Assembly (NCBI RefSeq): GCF_017599345.1
Contig: NZ_JAGFVL010000035.1
Location: 1-64,000, forward strand
Direction of reading: 5' to 3'
Length of the DNA: 64,000 bases
Source of the DNA: Gracilibacillus suaedae
GTDB lineage: Bacteria > Bacillota > Bacilli > Bacillales > Amphibacillaceae
Shown: one piece after another, positions 8,105 through 18,391 of the stretch
Numbering within the stretch: position 1 is the first letter of the stretch
How the letters are laid out: every line of letters starts with the position of its first letter
Notes under the pieces: model-generated
What the model saw: the letters and a program-made list of their open reading frames with translations, nothing else
The model's database searches: none
What the model was told of the DNA's origin: nothing
Position numbers and translations under genes: made by a program

Positions 8105-11100
8105 TTAGGCTTCTAAAAGCTCTGGTGCTTCTTCTAATTTAACAGAAACTAAACGTGATACACCTGATTCTTGCATGGTAACACCATATAATACATCTGC
8201 TTCTTCCATTGTACCTTTTCTATGTGTAATCACAATAAATTGCGTGTGCTTACTATAATGTTTCAAATACTGGGCAAAGCGAGTCACATTTGCTTCATCC
8301 AGAGCAGCTTCCACTTCATCCAGTACACAGAACGGAACAGGACGTACTCGTAAAATCGCAAACAATAATGCGATAGCAGTTAATGCCCTTTCTCCACCGG
8401 ATAATAAACCTAATTGTTGTAATTTTTTACCTGGCGGCTGTGCAATAATATCTACACCAGTTTCTAGTAATTGATCCGGATCAGTTAATTTTAATTCAGC
8501 ATGGCCCCCACCAAATAAACGTTGGAAGACTACTGTAAATTCTTCTTTTATTTGCGAAAAAGTTTCATTAAATCTTCTGGTCATTTCTTCATCCATTTCC
8601 GCAATAATTTCATATAATGTCCGTTTGGCTTCCACTAAGTCTGTTTGTTGACTGGTTAGAAATTGATGTCGTTCTTTAATCCTATCATACTCATCAATAG
8701 CACCAATATTTACTGTTCCTAATTCTTCAATCGATTTCTTAATTAATTTGACTTGTTCTTTCGCATCCTCGAGATTGTCTGGCTGAGGGTAGTCAGCTTT
8801 CGCCTTTTCAAAAGTCATAAAGTATTCACTCTCCAGTAGTTGAAGACGATTTTCCAACTCCAGATCTAATCGATTTCGTTCAATTTCAACCGCTTGGATC
8901 TCCTGTTGTAACTGATACTCCTCTTTTTTGGCTTGTTTAAGTGAGCCGTCTAAAGTAGTAACTTTTTGCTGTGTTTCGGATCGTTGTTCACGTAATTGTT
9001 GCAACTCTTGCTGCAATGCTGTTTTTTCTTGTGTTTTTAGATGAATCTCTTCGTCAATTTCTTCTGGTGTCTGTTGGCTATTTTTAACATCAATTAATTG
9101 CTGTAGCTGTTTTTGCTTTCCTACAATCGTCTCAGAAACCTCAGATAAATCGTTTTTCGAATTTGCAATCTTCTCTTTTTGGTTGGACAGCTTACTTCTT
9201 AGTTCTGCTTGCTCGACATGCAGTGTTTGTAATTCCTGTTTAAGTTGTTCTTCTTTTGCTTCAAAATTTTGATGCTGATCTGTCAATTCTTCAATTTCGT
9301 TATCTAGTTTACTCAATTTTTCTTGTGTTTTTTCTAGATCTTGTTCAATTTGTTCCAATTGCTGTAACAAGAGTTTTCGATCTTCTTCTTGTTGTAATTT
9401 GTCCTGATCATAAATCGACAACTGATCATTTAAATGCTCTAAAGACAATTTCCATTCTTTAAAATTGCTTTGGTGATCTTGATATGTTTTACGAATTTCA
9501 TCTAGTTGTCGATAACAATTATCTTTTTCTGCTTGCAAATTCGCTAATGCGTCTTTTTGTTCGCTAATTTGCCTCTCATAGTCTGTTACTCGAGTTTGGT
9601 ATTCTTTATATTTACTCGTTAATGTTTTTAGTTCACGGTCTCTCGTAAATAATGATTGATTATTTTTCTTTTTGGCTCCACCAGACATGGAACCACCAGG
9701 GTTCACCACATCTCCATCAAGTGTCACGATGCGGAATCTTCGACCTGTATGCTGTGCAAATCGATTTGCTGCACTAAGTGATCTAGCAATAATAACATTA
9801 CCTAACAATGCTTGCATAACTGGTTGATATCTGGATTCATAACGAATTAAATCCGCAGCTACTCCGACAAACTCTTCTTCCTGTTCAAGCATTTGAACCA
9901 TATTTGTTGGTATCTGTTTTGGTTTCATTGCGTTTATTGGTAAAAAAGTAGCTCTACCCTTATTTGTTTTTTTCAGCCATTGAATGGCCTCTCGTGCCGA
10001 TTTCTCAGAATCAACTACAATATGTTGGGCTTGAGCGCCAAGAGCAGTTTCCATTGCATCCACTAATTGATCATCAAATTCTATTAATTCCGGTATTGCA
10101 CCGTGAATACCGGTTAACTTCTGTTGTACCCTTGCTTTTAGCACTTCTTTTACACCAAAATAGAAACCTTGAAAATCTTCTTTTAAGTCCTCCAGCATTT
10201 CCTTTTTGGATTTAAGGTTTTCAACCATTTGATAGCCTTTATATAATTTTTGCTGCATATCTTCTAATAGCTTCGACTCTACCGTTACTTTTCTCTCTAA
10301 CTGTTCGTACTCCGATTGGCAGGTATGTAATTGTTCCTCATCTTGTTTACATTTTTCTTCTGCTTCTTGAACAGCTTGCTTTAACTGAAGACGTTCTTCA
10401 TGGAGGTTTTCCCATTTAGAAGATTTGACATGTTGTTTCCCTTCCATCTTCTCCAATTGCTGCTCAATTGAGTTTTTCTCGTTTCGTTTAGCTGCTTGTT
10501 CATTTAACCATTCAATATAATCACTTTTAAGTGTCTCGATATCTTCTTCTATCGTATTTTTACCTTTTTCTAATTGTTCTTGGATAACGGTTATTTGTTC
10601 TGTTAACTGTTTATTTTTTTCCTTGTAGTCACTCAGTCTAGTTTGCTCATCTTCTAAGCTGTTTAAAAGTATAGCTTTTTTGTTTTCCGACTCTTCTATT
10701 TCCTGTTCCAGTTTTTCTTTATTTTCTTGGAAATGTTGAAGTCGTTCATGAAATATCTTTTTATTTCCTTCAAGACTTTCTAACTTTTGGGTGTCAACAA
10801 GTAGTTTTTCCTGTAAACTTGTGATTTTCTCATCCATTTCTTGTATCTGTGCTTTTAGTTGATCACTTTCTGCCTCTCTTGTCTCAACCCATTGCTGTTT
10901 TTCTTTTAGTGCATGATGTTTACCTTTTATTTGTTTTTCTGATGCTTCCCATTTCTCATTTAATTGTTCAATTTCTTTAGCCAACAAACCAACTTCCACA
11001 TTAGTCAATCGTTCTTTTTGATCTAAGTACTCCTTAGCAATTGAAGCTTGCTGTTCAAGCGGTCCTAGTTGCCCGTCTATTTCATATATAATATCTTCGA

Positions 11101-11671
11101 CACGATTTAAATTCTCTTGTGTTTCTGCTAATTTATATTCGGCTTGTTTCTTTCTGTTTTTATATTTCAAAACGCCTGCCGCTTCTTCAAATATAACGCG
11201 ACGTTCTTCTGATTTTGAACTTAAAATTTCTTCAACTTTCCCTTGACTTATAATAGAAAACGCTTCTTTACCCATACCTGAATCCATAAATAGCTCTGTA
11301 ATATCTTTCAAACGGCATGGTTGCTTGTTCATTAAATATTCACTTTCGCCAGAGCGATATACTCGACGCGTTACACTAACCTCGTGATAATCAACAGGTA
11401 ATGCATTGTCTGAGTTATCTAACACGAGTGTTACTTCAGCAACATTTAACGCATTACGTGTATCACTACCTTGAAAAATGATATCTTCCATTTTGGCACC
11501 ACGTAATGATTTTGCTGATTGTTCGCCAAGTACCCAACGGATTGCATCTGTAATATTACTTTTTCCACTACCGTTAGGCCCTACAACAGCTGTAACGCCT
11601 GGTACAAATTCTATTTTTACTCTTTCAGCGAAAGATTTAAAACCAATTGTATCTAATTGTTTTAAATACAT
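8105..11671 (-). CDS. smc: Chromosome segregation protein SMC
   Basis: ATPase of the SMC-ScpAB condensin that organises and segregates the chromosome. It has Walker A GPNGSGKSN (about 32-40), long coiled coils (about 165-500 and 680-1000) and a hinge around 520-640. The signature LLSGGERALTAIALLFA and Walker B FCVLDEVEAALDEAN lie near the C-terminus. It is 1188 aa, typical. It normally follows rnc; here DUF1128, an IS256 element and noncoding DNA (about 2.1 kb) intervene. Confidence 0.97.
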   Translation of the reverse strand: MYLKQLDTIGFKSFAERVKIEFVPGVTAVVGPNGSGKSNITDAIRWVLGEQSAKSLRGAKMEDIIFQGSDTRNALNVAEVTLVLDNSDNALPVDYHEVSVTRRVYRSGESEYLMNKQPCRLKDITELFMDSGMGKEAFSIISQGKVEEILSSKSEERRVIFEEAAGVLKYKNRKKQAEYKLAETQENLNRVEDIIYEIDGQLGPLEQQASIAKEYLDQKERLTNVEVGLLAKEIEQLNEKWEASEKQIKGKHHALKEKQQWVETREAESDQLKAQIQEMDEKITSLQEKLLVDTQKLESLEGNKKIFHERLQHFQENKEKLEQEIEESENKKAILLNSLEDEQTRLSDYKEKNKQLTEQITVIQEQLEKGKNTIEEDIETLKSDYIEWLNEQAAKRNEKNSIEQQLEKMEGKQHVKSSKWENLHEERLQLKQAVQEAEEKCKQDEEQLHTCQSEYEQLERKVTVESKLLEDMQQKLYKGYQMVENLKSKKEMLEDLKEDFQGFYFGVKEVLKARVQQKLTGIHGAIPELIEFDDQLVDAMETALGAQAQHIVVDSEKSAREAIQWLKKTNKGRATFLPINAMKPKQIPTNMVQMLEQEEEFVGVAADLIRYESRYQPVMQALLGNVIIARSLSAANRFAQHTGRRFRIVTLDGDVVNPGGSMSGGAKKKNNQSLFTRDRELKTLTSKYKEYQTRVTDYERQISEQKDALANLQAEKDNCYRQLDEIRKTYQDHQSNFKEWKLSLEHLNDQLSIYDQDKLQQEEDRKLLLQQLEQIEQDLEKTQEKLSKLDNEIEELTDQHQNFEAKEEQLKQELQTLHVEQAELRSKLSNQKEKIANSKNDLSEVSETIVGKQKQLQQLIDVKNSQQTPEEIDEEIHLKTQEKTALQQELQQLREQRSETQQKVTTLDGSLKQAKKEEYQLQQEIQAVEIERNRLDLELENRLQLLESEYFMTFEKAKADYPQPDNLEDAKEQVKLIKKSIEELGTVNIGAIDEYDRIKERHQFLTSQQTDLVEAKRTLYEIIAEMDEEMTRRFNETFSQIKEEFTVVFQRLFGGGHAELKLTDPDQLLETGVDIIAQPPGKKLQQLGLLSGGERALTAIALLFAILRVRPVPFCVLDEVEAALDEANVTRFAQYLKHYSKHTQFIVITHRKGTMEEADVLYGVTMQESGVSRLVSVKLEEAPELLEA

Positions 11672-11819
11672 GTTTAAAACCCCTATTTATTATCATCTAA
11701 CAACATAACTTGTATGTTGATGTTAATTTATCCTTTGCATTTCAACTTATTTATTTTATCATAAAGAATAGAGTAAGAGAAGGAAGTTTCATAAAATACC
11801 GAAATAGGAGTGAATTGAT

Positions 11820-12041
11820 TTGAATTTGGAAGAGAAATCCGAGGAAAATTTAGCACATATCATTCATGAGATGGGTAGAATGTTGCAAGTAGTTAATGAT
11901 TCTATAATGAATCCTAAAGATTATGACCTTGATAATTACGAAGAATTAAAATCCTTACATGATCTTTTGCAACAGAAAGGAAAACTAACGGTTGCCGAAA
12001 CCCAAGCATTTATCGCAGAGCTGAGAGAATACCGAAAATAA
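11820..12041 (+). CDS. DUF1128 family protein (YfkK/UPF0435-like)
   Basis: 73-aa acidic helical protein. It matches the DUF1128 pattern I recall: EKSEENLAHIIHEMGRMLQVVN, a central YEELKSLHDLL, and a C-terminal TVAETQAFIAELREYRK. Function unknown. It starts at TTG with AGGAGTG 7 nt upstream, and no ATG fits. It is divergent from smc; a candidate promoter (TTGCAT, 16 bp, TATCAT) lies in the intergenic gap. The gene ended in a 15-bp terminator stem that the IS256 element has split. Confidence 0.85.
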   Translation: MNLEEKSEENLAHIIHEMGRMLQVVNDSIMNPKDYDLDNYEELKSLHDLLQQKGKLTVAETQAFIAELREYRK

Positions 12042-12044
12042 TAG

Positions 12045-12059
12045 AGAAAGTCTTAGGAG
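12045..12059 (+). terminator. Left arm of a terminator split by the IS
   Basis: AGAAAGTCTTAGGAG (12045-12059) is the exact complement of CTCCTAAGACTTTCT at 13451-13465. With the IS and one target copy removed, the two form a 15-bp stem with a 14-nt loop 3 bp downstream of the DUF1128 stop. This would be its terminator. Confidence 0.75.
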
Positions 12060-13428
12060 GGGCTTGTCAAGAAAAGTGTGTAAGTTATTCTAAATACTTT
12101 AACACACGTTCATTGAGGTGATCATGAATTAACAGCTGATTCATGACCATTGCCCATTGTTGAATATGGCCACCTTCCCACTTATTTTCAAGTTCTTTGG
12201 TTCGTAAATACAAAACTTTTAGAAGGGCGTTCTCGTTTGGGAATGCTCCTTTTTTTGTCACTTTTCTAAAGCTGGAATGTATACTTTCTACGGCATTCGT
12301 AGTGTACATAATTTTGCGTATCGCACTTCCATAATCAAATAGTTGTTCCACATGGGAGAAATTCCGTTTCCAAACGTCAATAGCTCCAGGATAAGCAGAC
12401 CATTGTTGTTGAAAGGTTTCAAATGCACTATGACATGCTTTAAGGCTTGGTGCTGCGTAAACCTTTTTTAATGCAGCAGTAAAAGCTTTATAGTCTTTAC
12501 TTGGAACATACTTAATCGAATTTCTAATGAGATGAACCATACAGCGTTGTACGACAACTTGTGGGAAAATGGCACGAGCTCCATCTTCTAATCCACTTAC
12601 TCCATCCATAGAAATAAAGAAAATATCTTCTACACCACGAGCTTTTATTTCATCAAAGATTTGCATCCATTTATGCTTACTTTCCGTTTCATTTAACCAT
12701 AAACCAAGAATGTCTTTCTTTCCTTCCATGGTATAGCCTAACATGGTATAAACAGCGTATTTCTTGGTTTCGTAGTCGTTACGTACGGTCGTATAAAGAC
12801 AATCTACGAACACAAAAGGATAACAGTTGCTTAAAGGGCGACTTTGCCACTCTTCTAAATCAGGAAGCACTGTATCCGTAATATCGGATATCATTTCATG
12901 AGACACGGAGAATCCATAGATATCTTCAATCGTGGATGAAATATCTCGCTGAGACATTCCTCTTGCATACATGGAGATGACTTTATCCTCGATGGCAGAA
13001 ACATCTCTTTTACGCTTGGGAATGAGGTGTGGTTCAAATGAACCGTCACGATCACGAGGTACAGCAATATCCACTTCGCCATCTGTCGTTTTGACTGTCT
13101 TTTTTCCGTAACCGTTCCGTCTATTGTTTGTTTCCTTTTCTCCCTTATCATTGGATTCATAGCCCAAATGATGATTCATTTCACCTTTTAACATCGATTC
13201 AAACATCGGTCCGAATATGTCCTTTAATGCATGTTGCATATCTTCTACAGACTTTGGTTGATACTGTTCAATAATCTTGTTAGCTAATTCTACGGAGTTA
13301 GGATCTCTTTTGGGTTTGCCCATTTAAAACACTCCTTTAGCTTTATAGTTATTATTCTACCAAATAAAAAACTGTGTGAGTAAGAAACCGTACGCATTTC
13401 TTACTTACACAGTTAATATTACACTCCC
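12060..13428 (-). mobile_element. IS256-family insertion sequence, 1369 bp
   Basis: The ends GGGCTTGTCAAG... and, inverted, GGGAGTGTAATA... share an internal TGTGTAAGT, typical of IS256 terminal repeats. The flanks carry a perfect 8-bp duplication CTTAGGAG (12052-12059 and 13429-13436), matching the family's target-duplication size. It carries one intact transposase gene, so it looks recent and possibly active. Confidence 0.93.
12085..13323 (-). CDS. IS256-family transposase
   Basis: 412-aa mutator-type DDE transposase, complete. The catalytic acidic residues are placed in FVDCLY, SMDGVSGLEDG and TTNAVESIHSSFRK. The family CxxH pattern is seen in QRCMVHLIRNS. The N-terminal region includes MLKGEMNHHLGYESND, characteristic of the family. 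There is no frameshift or stop. It fills almost the whole element between its terminal repeats. Confidence 0.97.
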   Translation of the reverse strand: MGKPKRDPNSVELANKIIEQYQPKSVEDMQHALKDIFGPMFESMLKGEMNHHLGYESNDKGEKETNNRRNGYGKKTVKTTDGEVDIAVPRDRDGSFEPHLIPKRKRDVSAIEDKVISMYARGMSQRDISSTIEDIYGFSVSHEMISDITDTVLPDLEEWQSRPLSNCYPFVFVDCLYTTVRNDYETKKYAVYTMLGYTMEGKKDILGLWLNETESKHKWMQIFDEIKARGVEDIFFISMDGVSGLEDGARAIFPQVVVQRCMVHLIRNSIKYVPSKDYKAFTAALKKVYAAPSLKACHSAFETFQQQWSAYPGAIDVWKRNFSHVEQLFDYGSAIRKIMYTTNAVESIHSSFRKVTKKGAFPNENALLKVLYLRTKELENKWEGGHIQQWAMVMNQLLIHDHLNERVLKYLE

Positions 13429-13469
13429 CTTAGGAGATTATTTAAGAAAACTCCTAAGACTTTCTAATT

Positions 13470-13742
13470 CTTACCTTCCCCTTCCAAATAAAAAGACTGT
13501 TCAATCTTAAGAACATCTATATGACGAATAGTAACATTTTATCTAGTTCTATTGCACTATTTGTTGGAGACGTTGTCTATTGTGGTATCCACTGGCAATT
13601 TGAGGATGACTTTGTCCAAAAGTAATATTTCGAGTACCATATTCCTTTATTGCGATATCTGCATGGTTTATTGCGAAATGTAGTTTCTTTATTGCGAAAT
13701 ACTGCTTCTTTAATCATATATGCTTAAATTTTCTTTTTTGAT
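13470..13742. repeat. Noncoding gap with a 21-bp tandem repeat
   Basis: No gene seen between the IS and rnc. TTTATTGCGA occurs at 13646, 13667 and 13688, exactly 21 bp apart, with a degenerate fourth unit TTTAATCATA at 13709. The rest has no recognisable signal. Confidence 0.6.
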
Positions 13743-13784
13743 AAAAAACCCCTCGCTTCAACCTTAATTGAAACAGGGGGTTCA
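13743..13784 (-). terminator. Terminator after rnc
   Basis: Hairpin with arms AACCCCT...TTCAA and TTGAA...GGGGGTT, ending in a T-run on the minus strand, about 30 bp after the rnc stop. Confidence 0.8.
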
Positions 13785-13812
13785 CCTTTTCAGACTATTT
13801 TATGAAAAATTT

Positions 13813-14508
13813 TTAATGAGGCAGAGCGTCTAATGCTTGTTTTGCCGCACGTTGTTCTGCTTCTTTTTTCGTCCGACCTACCCCTTTTCCTGCTGTCTTA
13901 CCATTAATCGTAACAACAGCGAAAAATTCACGGTCATGTGCAGGGCCTTTCTCGTCTACAATACTGTATTCCACTAATCTATTCTTATGTTGCTGTACTG
14001 TTTCCTGCAATTGACTTTTGTAATCCATCGTATGCGAAAAAGCACCGGTTGTAATCTCAGGGTACACATACTTCCTTAAGAAGGTAATAACTTGATCATA
14101 TCCTTGATCTAAGTATAATGCTCCAATGAAGGCTTCAAAGACATCTGCTAGTAATGCAGGGCGATTACGACCACCCGTCATTTCCTCACCCTTACCTAAT
14201 AAAACGTATTTGCTAAAATCGAGTGTCTCAGCAAAGCGAACTAGAGCTGGTTCACACACGATCGAAGCTCTCATCTTGGTTAAATCACCTTCCTCTAATT
14301 CATTATATTCCCGATAGAGGTATTGAGAGACTCCCAGTTCTAGAACCGCATCACCCAAAAATTCTAACCTTTCATTATCTACTAGATTCTTTTTCCGGTG
14401 CTCATTCACATAAGATGAATGAGTAAAGGCTTGTTTTAACAATGTTTCATTTTCAAAATAAATCCCTAATTTTTCTTGAAGCTCTTTAAAATCAGACACA
14501 ATCCTCAC
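13813..14508 (-). CDS. rnc: Ribonuclease III
   Basis: Double-strand-specific endoribonuclease for rRNA and mRNA processing. It has the catalytic signature [14 protein letters not shown] (about residues 42-55), the second acidic cluster [16 protein letters not shown], and a C-terminal dsRNA-binding domain ending [23 protein letters not shown]. It is 231 aa. The start is GTG; another in-frame GTG three codons later is possible. In B. subtilis rnc is directly followed by smc; here they are separated by about 2.1 kb. Confidence 0.95.
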   Translation of the reverse strand: MRIVSDFKELQEKLGIYFENETLLKQAFTHSSYVNEHRKKNLVDNERLEFLGDAVLELGVSQYLYREYNELEEGDLTKMRASIVCEPALVRFAETLDFSKYVLLGKGEEMTGGRNRPALLADVFEAFIGALYLDQGYDQVITFLRKYVYPEITTGAFSHTMDYKSQLQETVQQHKNRLVEYSIVDEKGPAHDREFFAVVTINGKTAGKGVGRTKKEAEQRAAKQALDALPH

Positions 14509-14660
14509 CTACCAACATGAAATCAATCATTGTCATTATTATAAAGGATACATAGCTTATCGCCAACCCTAAATTGTAAAGGTTTTTAATAGTTTTGGTT
14601 TTGTCTTACTGGATTAGAAACACACCACTAATTCAAGAATTTTGGTTTTCATAAAGGACA

Positions 14661-14689
14661 AACCCGTTTCATGTTGATTGAAACGGGTT
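14661..14689 (-). terminator. Terminator after acpP
   Basis: AACCCGTTTC / GAAACGGGTT, a 10-bp perfect stem with a 9-nt loop, 57 bp after the acpP stop. The T-run is weak. Confidence 0.65.
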
Positions 14690-14745
14690 AATCTGTACAG
14701 ACTGTACTCTTAGACAGCCGAAACTTATTACTTGATTGAACAGTT

Positions 14746-14979
14746 CTATTGGTTGCTGTCTATGTAATTTACAGCATCACCTACTGTAGCAATTTTTTCC
14801 GCATCTTCATCAGCAATTTCCATGTCGAACTCGTCTTCTAATTCCATTACAAGTTCTACAACATCAAGAGAATCAGCTTCCAAATCATCTTTAAATGATG
14901 CTTCAAGCGTAACTTTATCTTCGTCTACATCAAGACGATCGACAACGATTTGCTTTACTTTCTCAAAAGTCTCTGACAT
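14746..14979 (-). CDS. acpP: Acyl carrier protein
   Basis: Carrier of the growing acyl chain in type II fatty acid synthesis. It is 77 aa from MSETFEKV, the standard length. Ser37 in ADSLDVVEL is the 4'-phosphopantetheine site. It is strongly acidic. The start was chosen for AGGAGGTGA 8 nt upstream; the longer frame adds 7 residues. It is the last gene of fapR-plsX-fabD-fabG-acpP and so probably under FapR control. Confidence 0.97.
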   Translation of the reverse strand: MSETFEKVKQIVVDRLDVDEDKVTLEASFKDDLEADSLDVVELVMELEDEFDMEIADEDAEKIATVGDAVNYIDSNQ

Positions 14980-15015
14980 TTTCACGTCACCTCCTTTCAA
15001 AGTATATGTACCTTC

Positions 15016-15756
15016 CTACATAACCATACCTCCATCAACCGGTATAGTTTGTCCGGTAACATAATTAGCTTGTTCAGAAGCTAAGAATAAAGCAACATTC
15101 GCTACATCTTTCGCTTCTCCTAATTTATTTAATGGAATTAATGCAAGCATTTGCTCTTTCTGTTCTTCTGTGAGTTGATCAGTCATATCTGTTGCAATAA
15201 AGCCAGGTGCAATAGCATTGACTAATATATTTCTAGCTGCTAATTCCTTCGCAGTTGTTTTCGTTAAACCAATAACACCCGCCTTAGCAGAGACATAATT
15301 TGCCTGACCAGGGTTGCCGCTTATACCAACAACAGAGGATACATTAATAATTCGACCACTTTTTTGTTTCATCATTTGACGTGTCACTGCTTTGGTACAT
15401 AGGAATACCCCTTTTAAGTTTATGTCAATGACATCATCAAAGTCAGCTTCACTCATGCGCATCAATAAATTATCTTTTGTAATACCTGCATTATTCACTA
15501 AAATATCGAGACTGCCAAACGTTTTCGTCGTTTCTTTCACCATTGCTTTGACGTCATTTTCATCACTGACATTTGCTTTGATCTTAATTGCTTCTCCTCC
15601 GTCAGCAATGATTTGATCTACTACTTCTTGAGCTTTATTTTCACTTCCAGAGTAGTTTACCACTACTTTTGCACCTTTACTAGCAAAAGTTAAAGCAATT
15701 TCTCGTCCGATTCCTCTTGAGGCACCTGTTATTAGTGCGACTTGATCCTTTAACAT
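15016..15756 (-). CDS. fabG: 3-oxoacyl-[acyl-carrier-protein] reductase
   Basis: NADPH-dependent reduction of 3-oxoacyl-ACP. It is a short-chain dehydrogenase of 246 aa with TGASRGIG (about 9-16), NNAG, the catalytic Ser in SSVVGISG and the YxxxK motif in NYVSAKAGV. It ends DGGMVM. The start [11 protein letters not shown] has GGAGG 7 nt upstream. The gap to fabD is only 2 bp. Confidence 0.96.
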   Translation of the reverse strand: MLKDQVALITGASRGIGREIALTFASKGAKVVVNYSGSENKAQEVVDQIIADGGEAIKIKANVSDENDVKAMVKETTKTFGSLDILVNNAGITKDNLLMRMSEADFDDVIDINLKGVFLCTKAVTRQMMKQKSGRIINVSSVVGISGNPGQANYVSAKAGVIGLTKTTAKELAARNILVNAIAPGFIATDMTDQLTEEQKEQMLALIPLNKLGEAKDVANVALFLASEQANYVTGQTIPVDGGMVM

Positions 15757-15758
15757 GG

Positions 15759-16703
15759 TTAATCCTCCTTCATCCATTCGATAAATTCAAATAATGTTGC
15801 TTTGTCTTGGACAGTAAAAGTTTTCGCGCGACGATTCACTTTTTTTACGAGACCTGTTAACACTTTGCCACTGCCTACTTCGACAATCGCATCGAGTGGC
15901 TCCTCCAATAGTTTTTCGATAATTTCTTCAAAACGTACTGGCGAATATAATTGTTCTACTAGTAATTGCTGAATTTGTTCTTTTTCAGTGACTTTATCAG
16001 CGGTAACATTTGCATAAACAGGTATTTCTGCATCAGACCAATTAATATTATGTACTAATTGTTGAAACTCCTTAGCTGCTGACTTCATTAGACTTGAGTG
16101 AAATGGCCCACTCACAGGTAAAGGTAATACACGTTTTGCACCTGCTGCTTTTAAATGGTGAGCTGCTTCATCAATTGCTGATTTCGTTCCAGATACAACG
16201 ATTTGTCCTGGACAATTGAGGTTAGCAATCTCGATAACACCATCCACTTGTTCACTAATTTTTTGCAGTTCATTACCTAAGGTTTCTTGATCCATTCCTA
16301 AAACAGCCGCCATAGAGCCTTTTCCTTCAGGATAGGCATTTTCCATTAGCTTACCTCTTTGATGTACTAAAGAAACAGCATCAGAGTAGGAAATAGCATT
16401 CGCTGCAACAAGTGCACTATATTCCCCAAGACTGTGACCACTTGTAACAGATGGTGTAATACTATTTTCCGCTAAGATTTTTGTAATGGCTGTACTAACT
16501 GATAACAATGCTGGTTGAGTATTTTCCGTTTTTGTCAATACCTCTTTAGGACCTTCAAACATAATCGACGTTAAGTCATAACCTAAACGTTCATTAGCAG
16601 TATCAAAGAGCTCTCTTACTTGTGGATACTCCTCATATAAGTCTTTCCCCATTTCGACTACTTGTGATCCTTGACCAGGATAAACAAAAGCGATCTTTTT
16701 CAC
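15759..16703 (-). CDS. fabD: Malonyl CoA-acyl carrier protein transacylase
   Basis: Transfers malonyl from CoA to ACP. The 314-aa protein opens [13 protein letters not shown]. The nucleophile elbow [12 protein letters not shown] holds the catalytic Ser, and GPFHSSLM holds the catalytic His region. It lies between plsX and fabG with 2-3 bp gaps, in the FapR-regulated operon. Confidence 0.96.
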   Translation of the reverse strand: MKKIAFVYPGQGSQVVEMGKDLYEEYPQVRELFDTANERLGYDLTSIMFEGPKEVLTKTENTQPALLSVSTAITKILAENSITPSVTSGHSLGEYSALVAANAISYSDAVSLVHQRGKLMENAYPEGKGSMAAVLGMDQETLGNELQKISEQVDGVIEIANLNCPGQIVVSGTKSAIDEAAHHLKAAGAKRVLPLPVSGPFHSSLMKSAAKEFQQLVHNINWSDAEIPVYANVTADKVTEKEQIQQLLVEQLYSPVRFEEIIEKLLEEPLDAIVEVGSGKVLTGLVKKVNRRAKTFTVQDKATLFEFIEWMKED

Positions 16704-16706
16704 GAT

Positions 16707-17711
16707 TTATTCCTCCTCAGTAGCAGCTTGCAACGTTTTTACGTCAGCTTCTATCTTTCCGATTACATCTTTTTCTACAATGTTTATTGTTTGTTGGATA
16801 GCACTGAAAATGGCTTGTTGATTGGATGACCCGTGCGCTTTGATCACTGGAGCAGCGAGGCCAAATAATGCAGCACCACCGTACTCTGAATAATCTAATT
16901 GCTCTTTTAAGCCTTTTAGATCTTTTTTCACAAGTGCGGCAGCGAGTTTGGTTTTGGTATTGCTCATAAATGTGTCTTTAATCATCGAAAACATCGTCAA
17001 AGCGGTACCTTCCACTGTTTTCAAGGCAACATTTCCACTAAATCCATCGGTAACAACAACATCCGCCACACCATTTAACAGATCTCTCGCCTCGACATTA
17101 CCAACAAAATTAATCGGCAGTTGTTGCAACAGCTCAAATGCTTTTTTTGTTAATTCATTTCCTTTGCCATCCTCTGTTCCAACGTTCAAAAGTCCAATAC
17201 GCGGATTCTTTACTTGACGAACTTTTTCCATATAAATAGATCCCATTAGACCATATTGCTGCAGGTGTTGTGCTTTGGCATCAACATTTGCTCCCACATC
17301 TAGCAATAAGAAGCCATTACCATTAACGGTTGGAAGTGTCGGGCTTAAAGCCGGGCGGTCTATCCCTTTGATTCTACCGACAACAAACAACCCAGCACTC
17401 ATTAAAGCACCCGTGTTTCCTGCAGAAATACAAGCATCTGCACGTCCAGCTTTTACTTCGTTTGCCATGAGCACTAAGGAGGCATTCTTTTTACGGCGAA
17501 CTGCTTTTACAGGTTCATCATCACTAGTAATCTCCTCTTCCGTATGAATAACTTCAATTGCAGCATGTTTCTCCAGATATGGAGTTATCATATTTTCATC
17601 ACCAATTAACGTAATTTCCAGATCACTAAAGTGGTTCACAGCTTTTAATGCGCCTAATACAATTTCCTTTGGTGCATGGTCGCCGCCCATAGCATCGATT
17701 GCGATTTTCAT
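16707..17711 (-). CDS. plsX: Phosphate acyltransferase PlsX
   Basis: Makes acyl-phosphate from acyl-ACP for phospholipid synthesis through PlsY. The 334-aa protein begins [18 protein letters not shown], the family hallmark, and has [13 protein letters not shown] and [15 protein letters not shown]. It overlaps fapR by 4 bp and precedes fabD. Confidence 0.96.
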   Translation of the reverse strand: MKIAIDAMGGDHAPKEIVLGALKAVNHFSDLEITLIGDENMITPYLEKHAAIEVIHTEEEITSDDEPVKAVRRKKNASLVLMANEVKAGRADACISAGNTGALMSAGLFVVGRIKGIDRPALSPTLPTVNGNGFLLLDVGANVDAKAQHLQQYGLMGSIYMEKVRQVKNPRIGLLNVGTEDGKGNELTKKAFELLQQLPINFVGNVEARDLLNGVADVVVTDGFSGNVALKTVEGTALTMFSMIKDTFMSNTKTKLAAALVKKDLKGLKEQLDYSEYGGAALFGLAAPVIKAHGSSNQQAIFSAIQQTINIVEKDVIGKIEADVKTLQAATEEE

Positions 17712-18289
17712 GATTCGTTCCCTTCCTTCTCTTGAGTCGATCGAAACATTTCAAAAACTCCCGAAAAAACCGTTTCGTTATCCACATAGCTAAGCACTTC
17801 TACTACAGTCCGATTGTTTTTCTCTAGACCTACTACTCGTGCTTTTGCAATGACCCGTTCTCCCTGTACGACTTGACGGGTAAATTTGATATTTGCATTT
17901 GTTGTTAGTGCTAATTCATCATTGATAACGGCAACAGCAAGGGAGTTAGCCTGCGCAAATAAATGGTGGCCACGCGCAATTTTATTTCGTGAAAAAACAT
18001 GTTCCCCAGTAATATCCATAATTGAAATAGCACGTTTATCTAATTCTAAATCAATAATTTCACCAATAACCTCATCGATCGGAAGTGCCTTAACCGTTTC
18101 ATTCCAATTATTCGTTGCAACAGATTTGATCCGTTCACGTAACTCTGGAATATTTAACTCCATCCGATCTAAACGAATTGTCTGAATGCTAACATCAAAT
18201 AATTTCGCTAGTGCTTCATCCGTAATAAAGGGCTTTGCTTCAATCGTTTCTTTTAACAAAGACTGCCGTTCTTTTTTACTTCTTTTCAT
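17708..18289 (-). CDS. fapR: Transcription factor FapR, fatty acid and phospholipid repressor
   Basis: Represses fatty acid synthesis genes and is released by malonyl-CoA. The 193-aa protein has an N-terminal DeoR-like helix-turn-helix ([24 protein letters not shown], in part, residues about 19-43) and a C-terminal hot-dog ligand domain. Its own operator overlaps the start of transcription just upstream, so it is autoregulated along with plsX-fabD-fabG-acpP. Confidence 0.95.
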   Translation of the reverse strand: MKRSKKERQSLLKETIEAKPFITDEALAKLFDVSIQTIRLDRMELNIPELRERIKSVATNNWNETVKALPIDEVIGEIIDLELDKRAISIMDITGEHVFSRNKIARGHHLFAQANSLAVAVINDELALTTNANIKFTRQVVQGERVIAKARVVGLEKNNRTVVEVLSYVDNETVFSGVFEMFRSTQEKEGNES

Positions 18290-18333
18290 GAATTACACCG
18301 TCCATCTGCAAGTCATCATTCATTCCAACGAAA

Positions 18334-18353
18334 AATTATGACTAGGTACTAAT
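18334..18353 (-). promoter_or_regulatory. FapR operator
   Basis: ATTAGTACCTAGTCATAATT on the minus strand. It closely resembles the B. subtilis FapR site (TTAGTACCTAGTCTTAAT-type). It lies immediately downstream of the -10 box, a position that blocks initiation. Confidence 0.85.
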
Positions 18354-18356
18354 AGT

Positions 18357-18385
18357 AATATATAATACCATTAAAAAATATGCAA
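18357..18385 (-). promoter_or_regulatory. Sigma-A promoter of fapR operon
   Basis: -35 TTGCAT (complement of 18380-18385), 17-bp spacer, -10 TATATT (complement of 18357-18362). The -35 is just before the recG stop codon. Confidence 0.8.
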
Positions 18386-18391
18386 GTGAAT

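Noticed and set aside
12045-13465. AGAAAGTCTTAGGAG / CTCCTAAGACTTTCT as terminal inverted repeats of the IS
   Set aside because: The 8-bp duplication CTTAGGAG and the IS256-type ends at 12060 and 13428 show that these arms belong to the host terminator, not the element.
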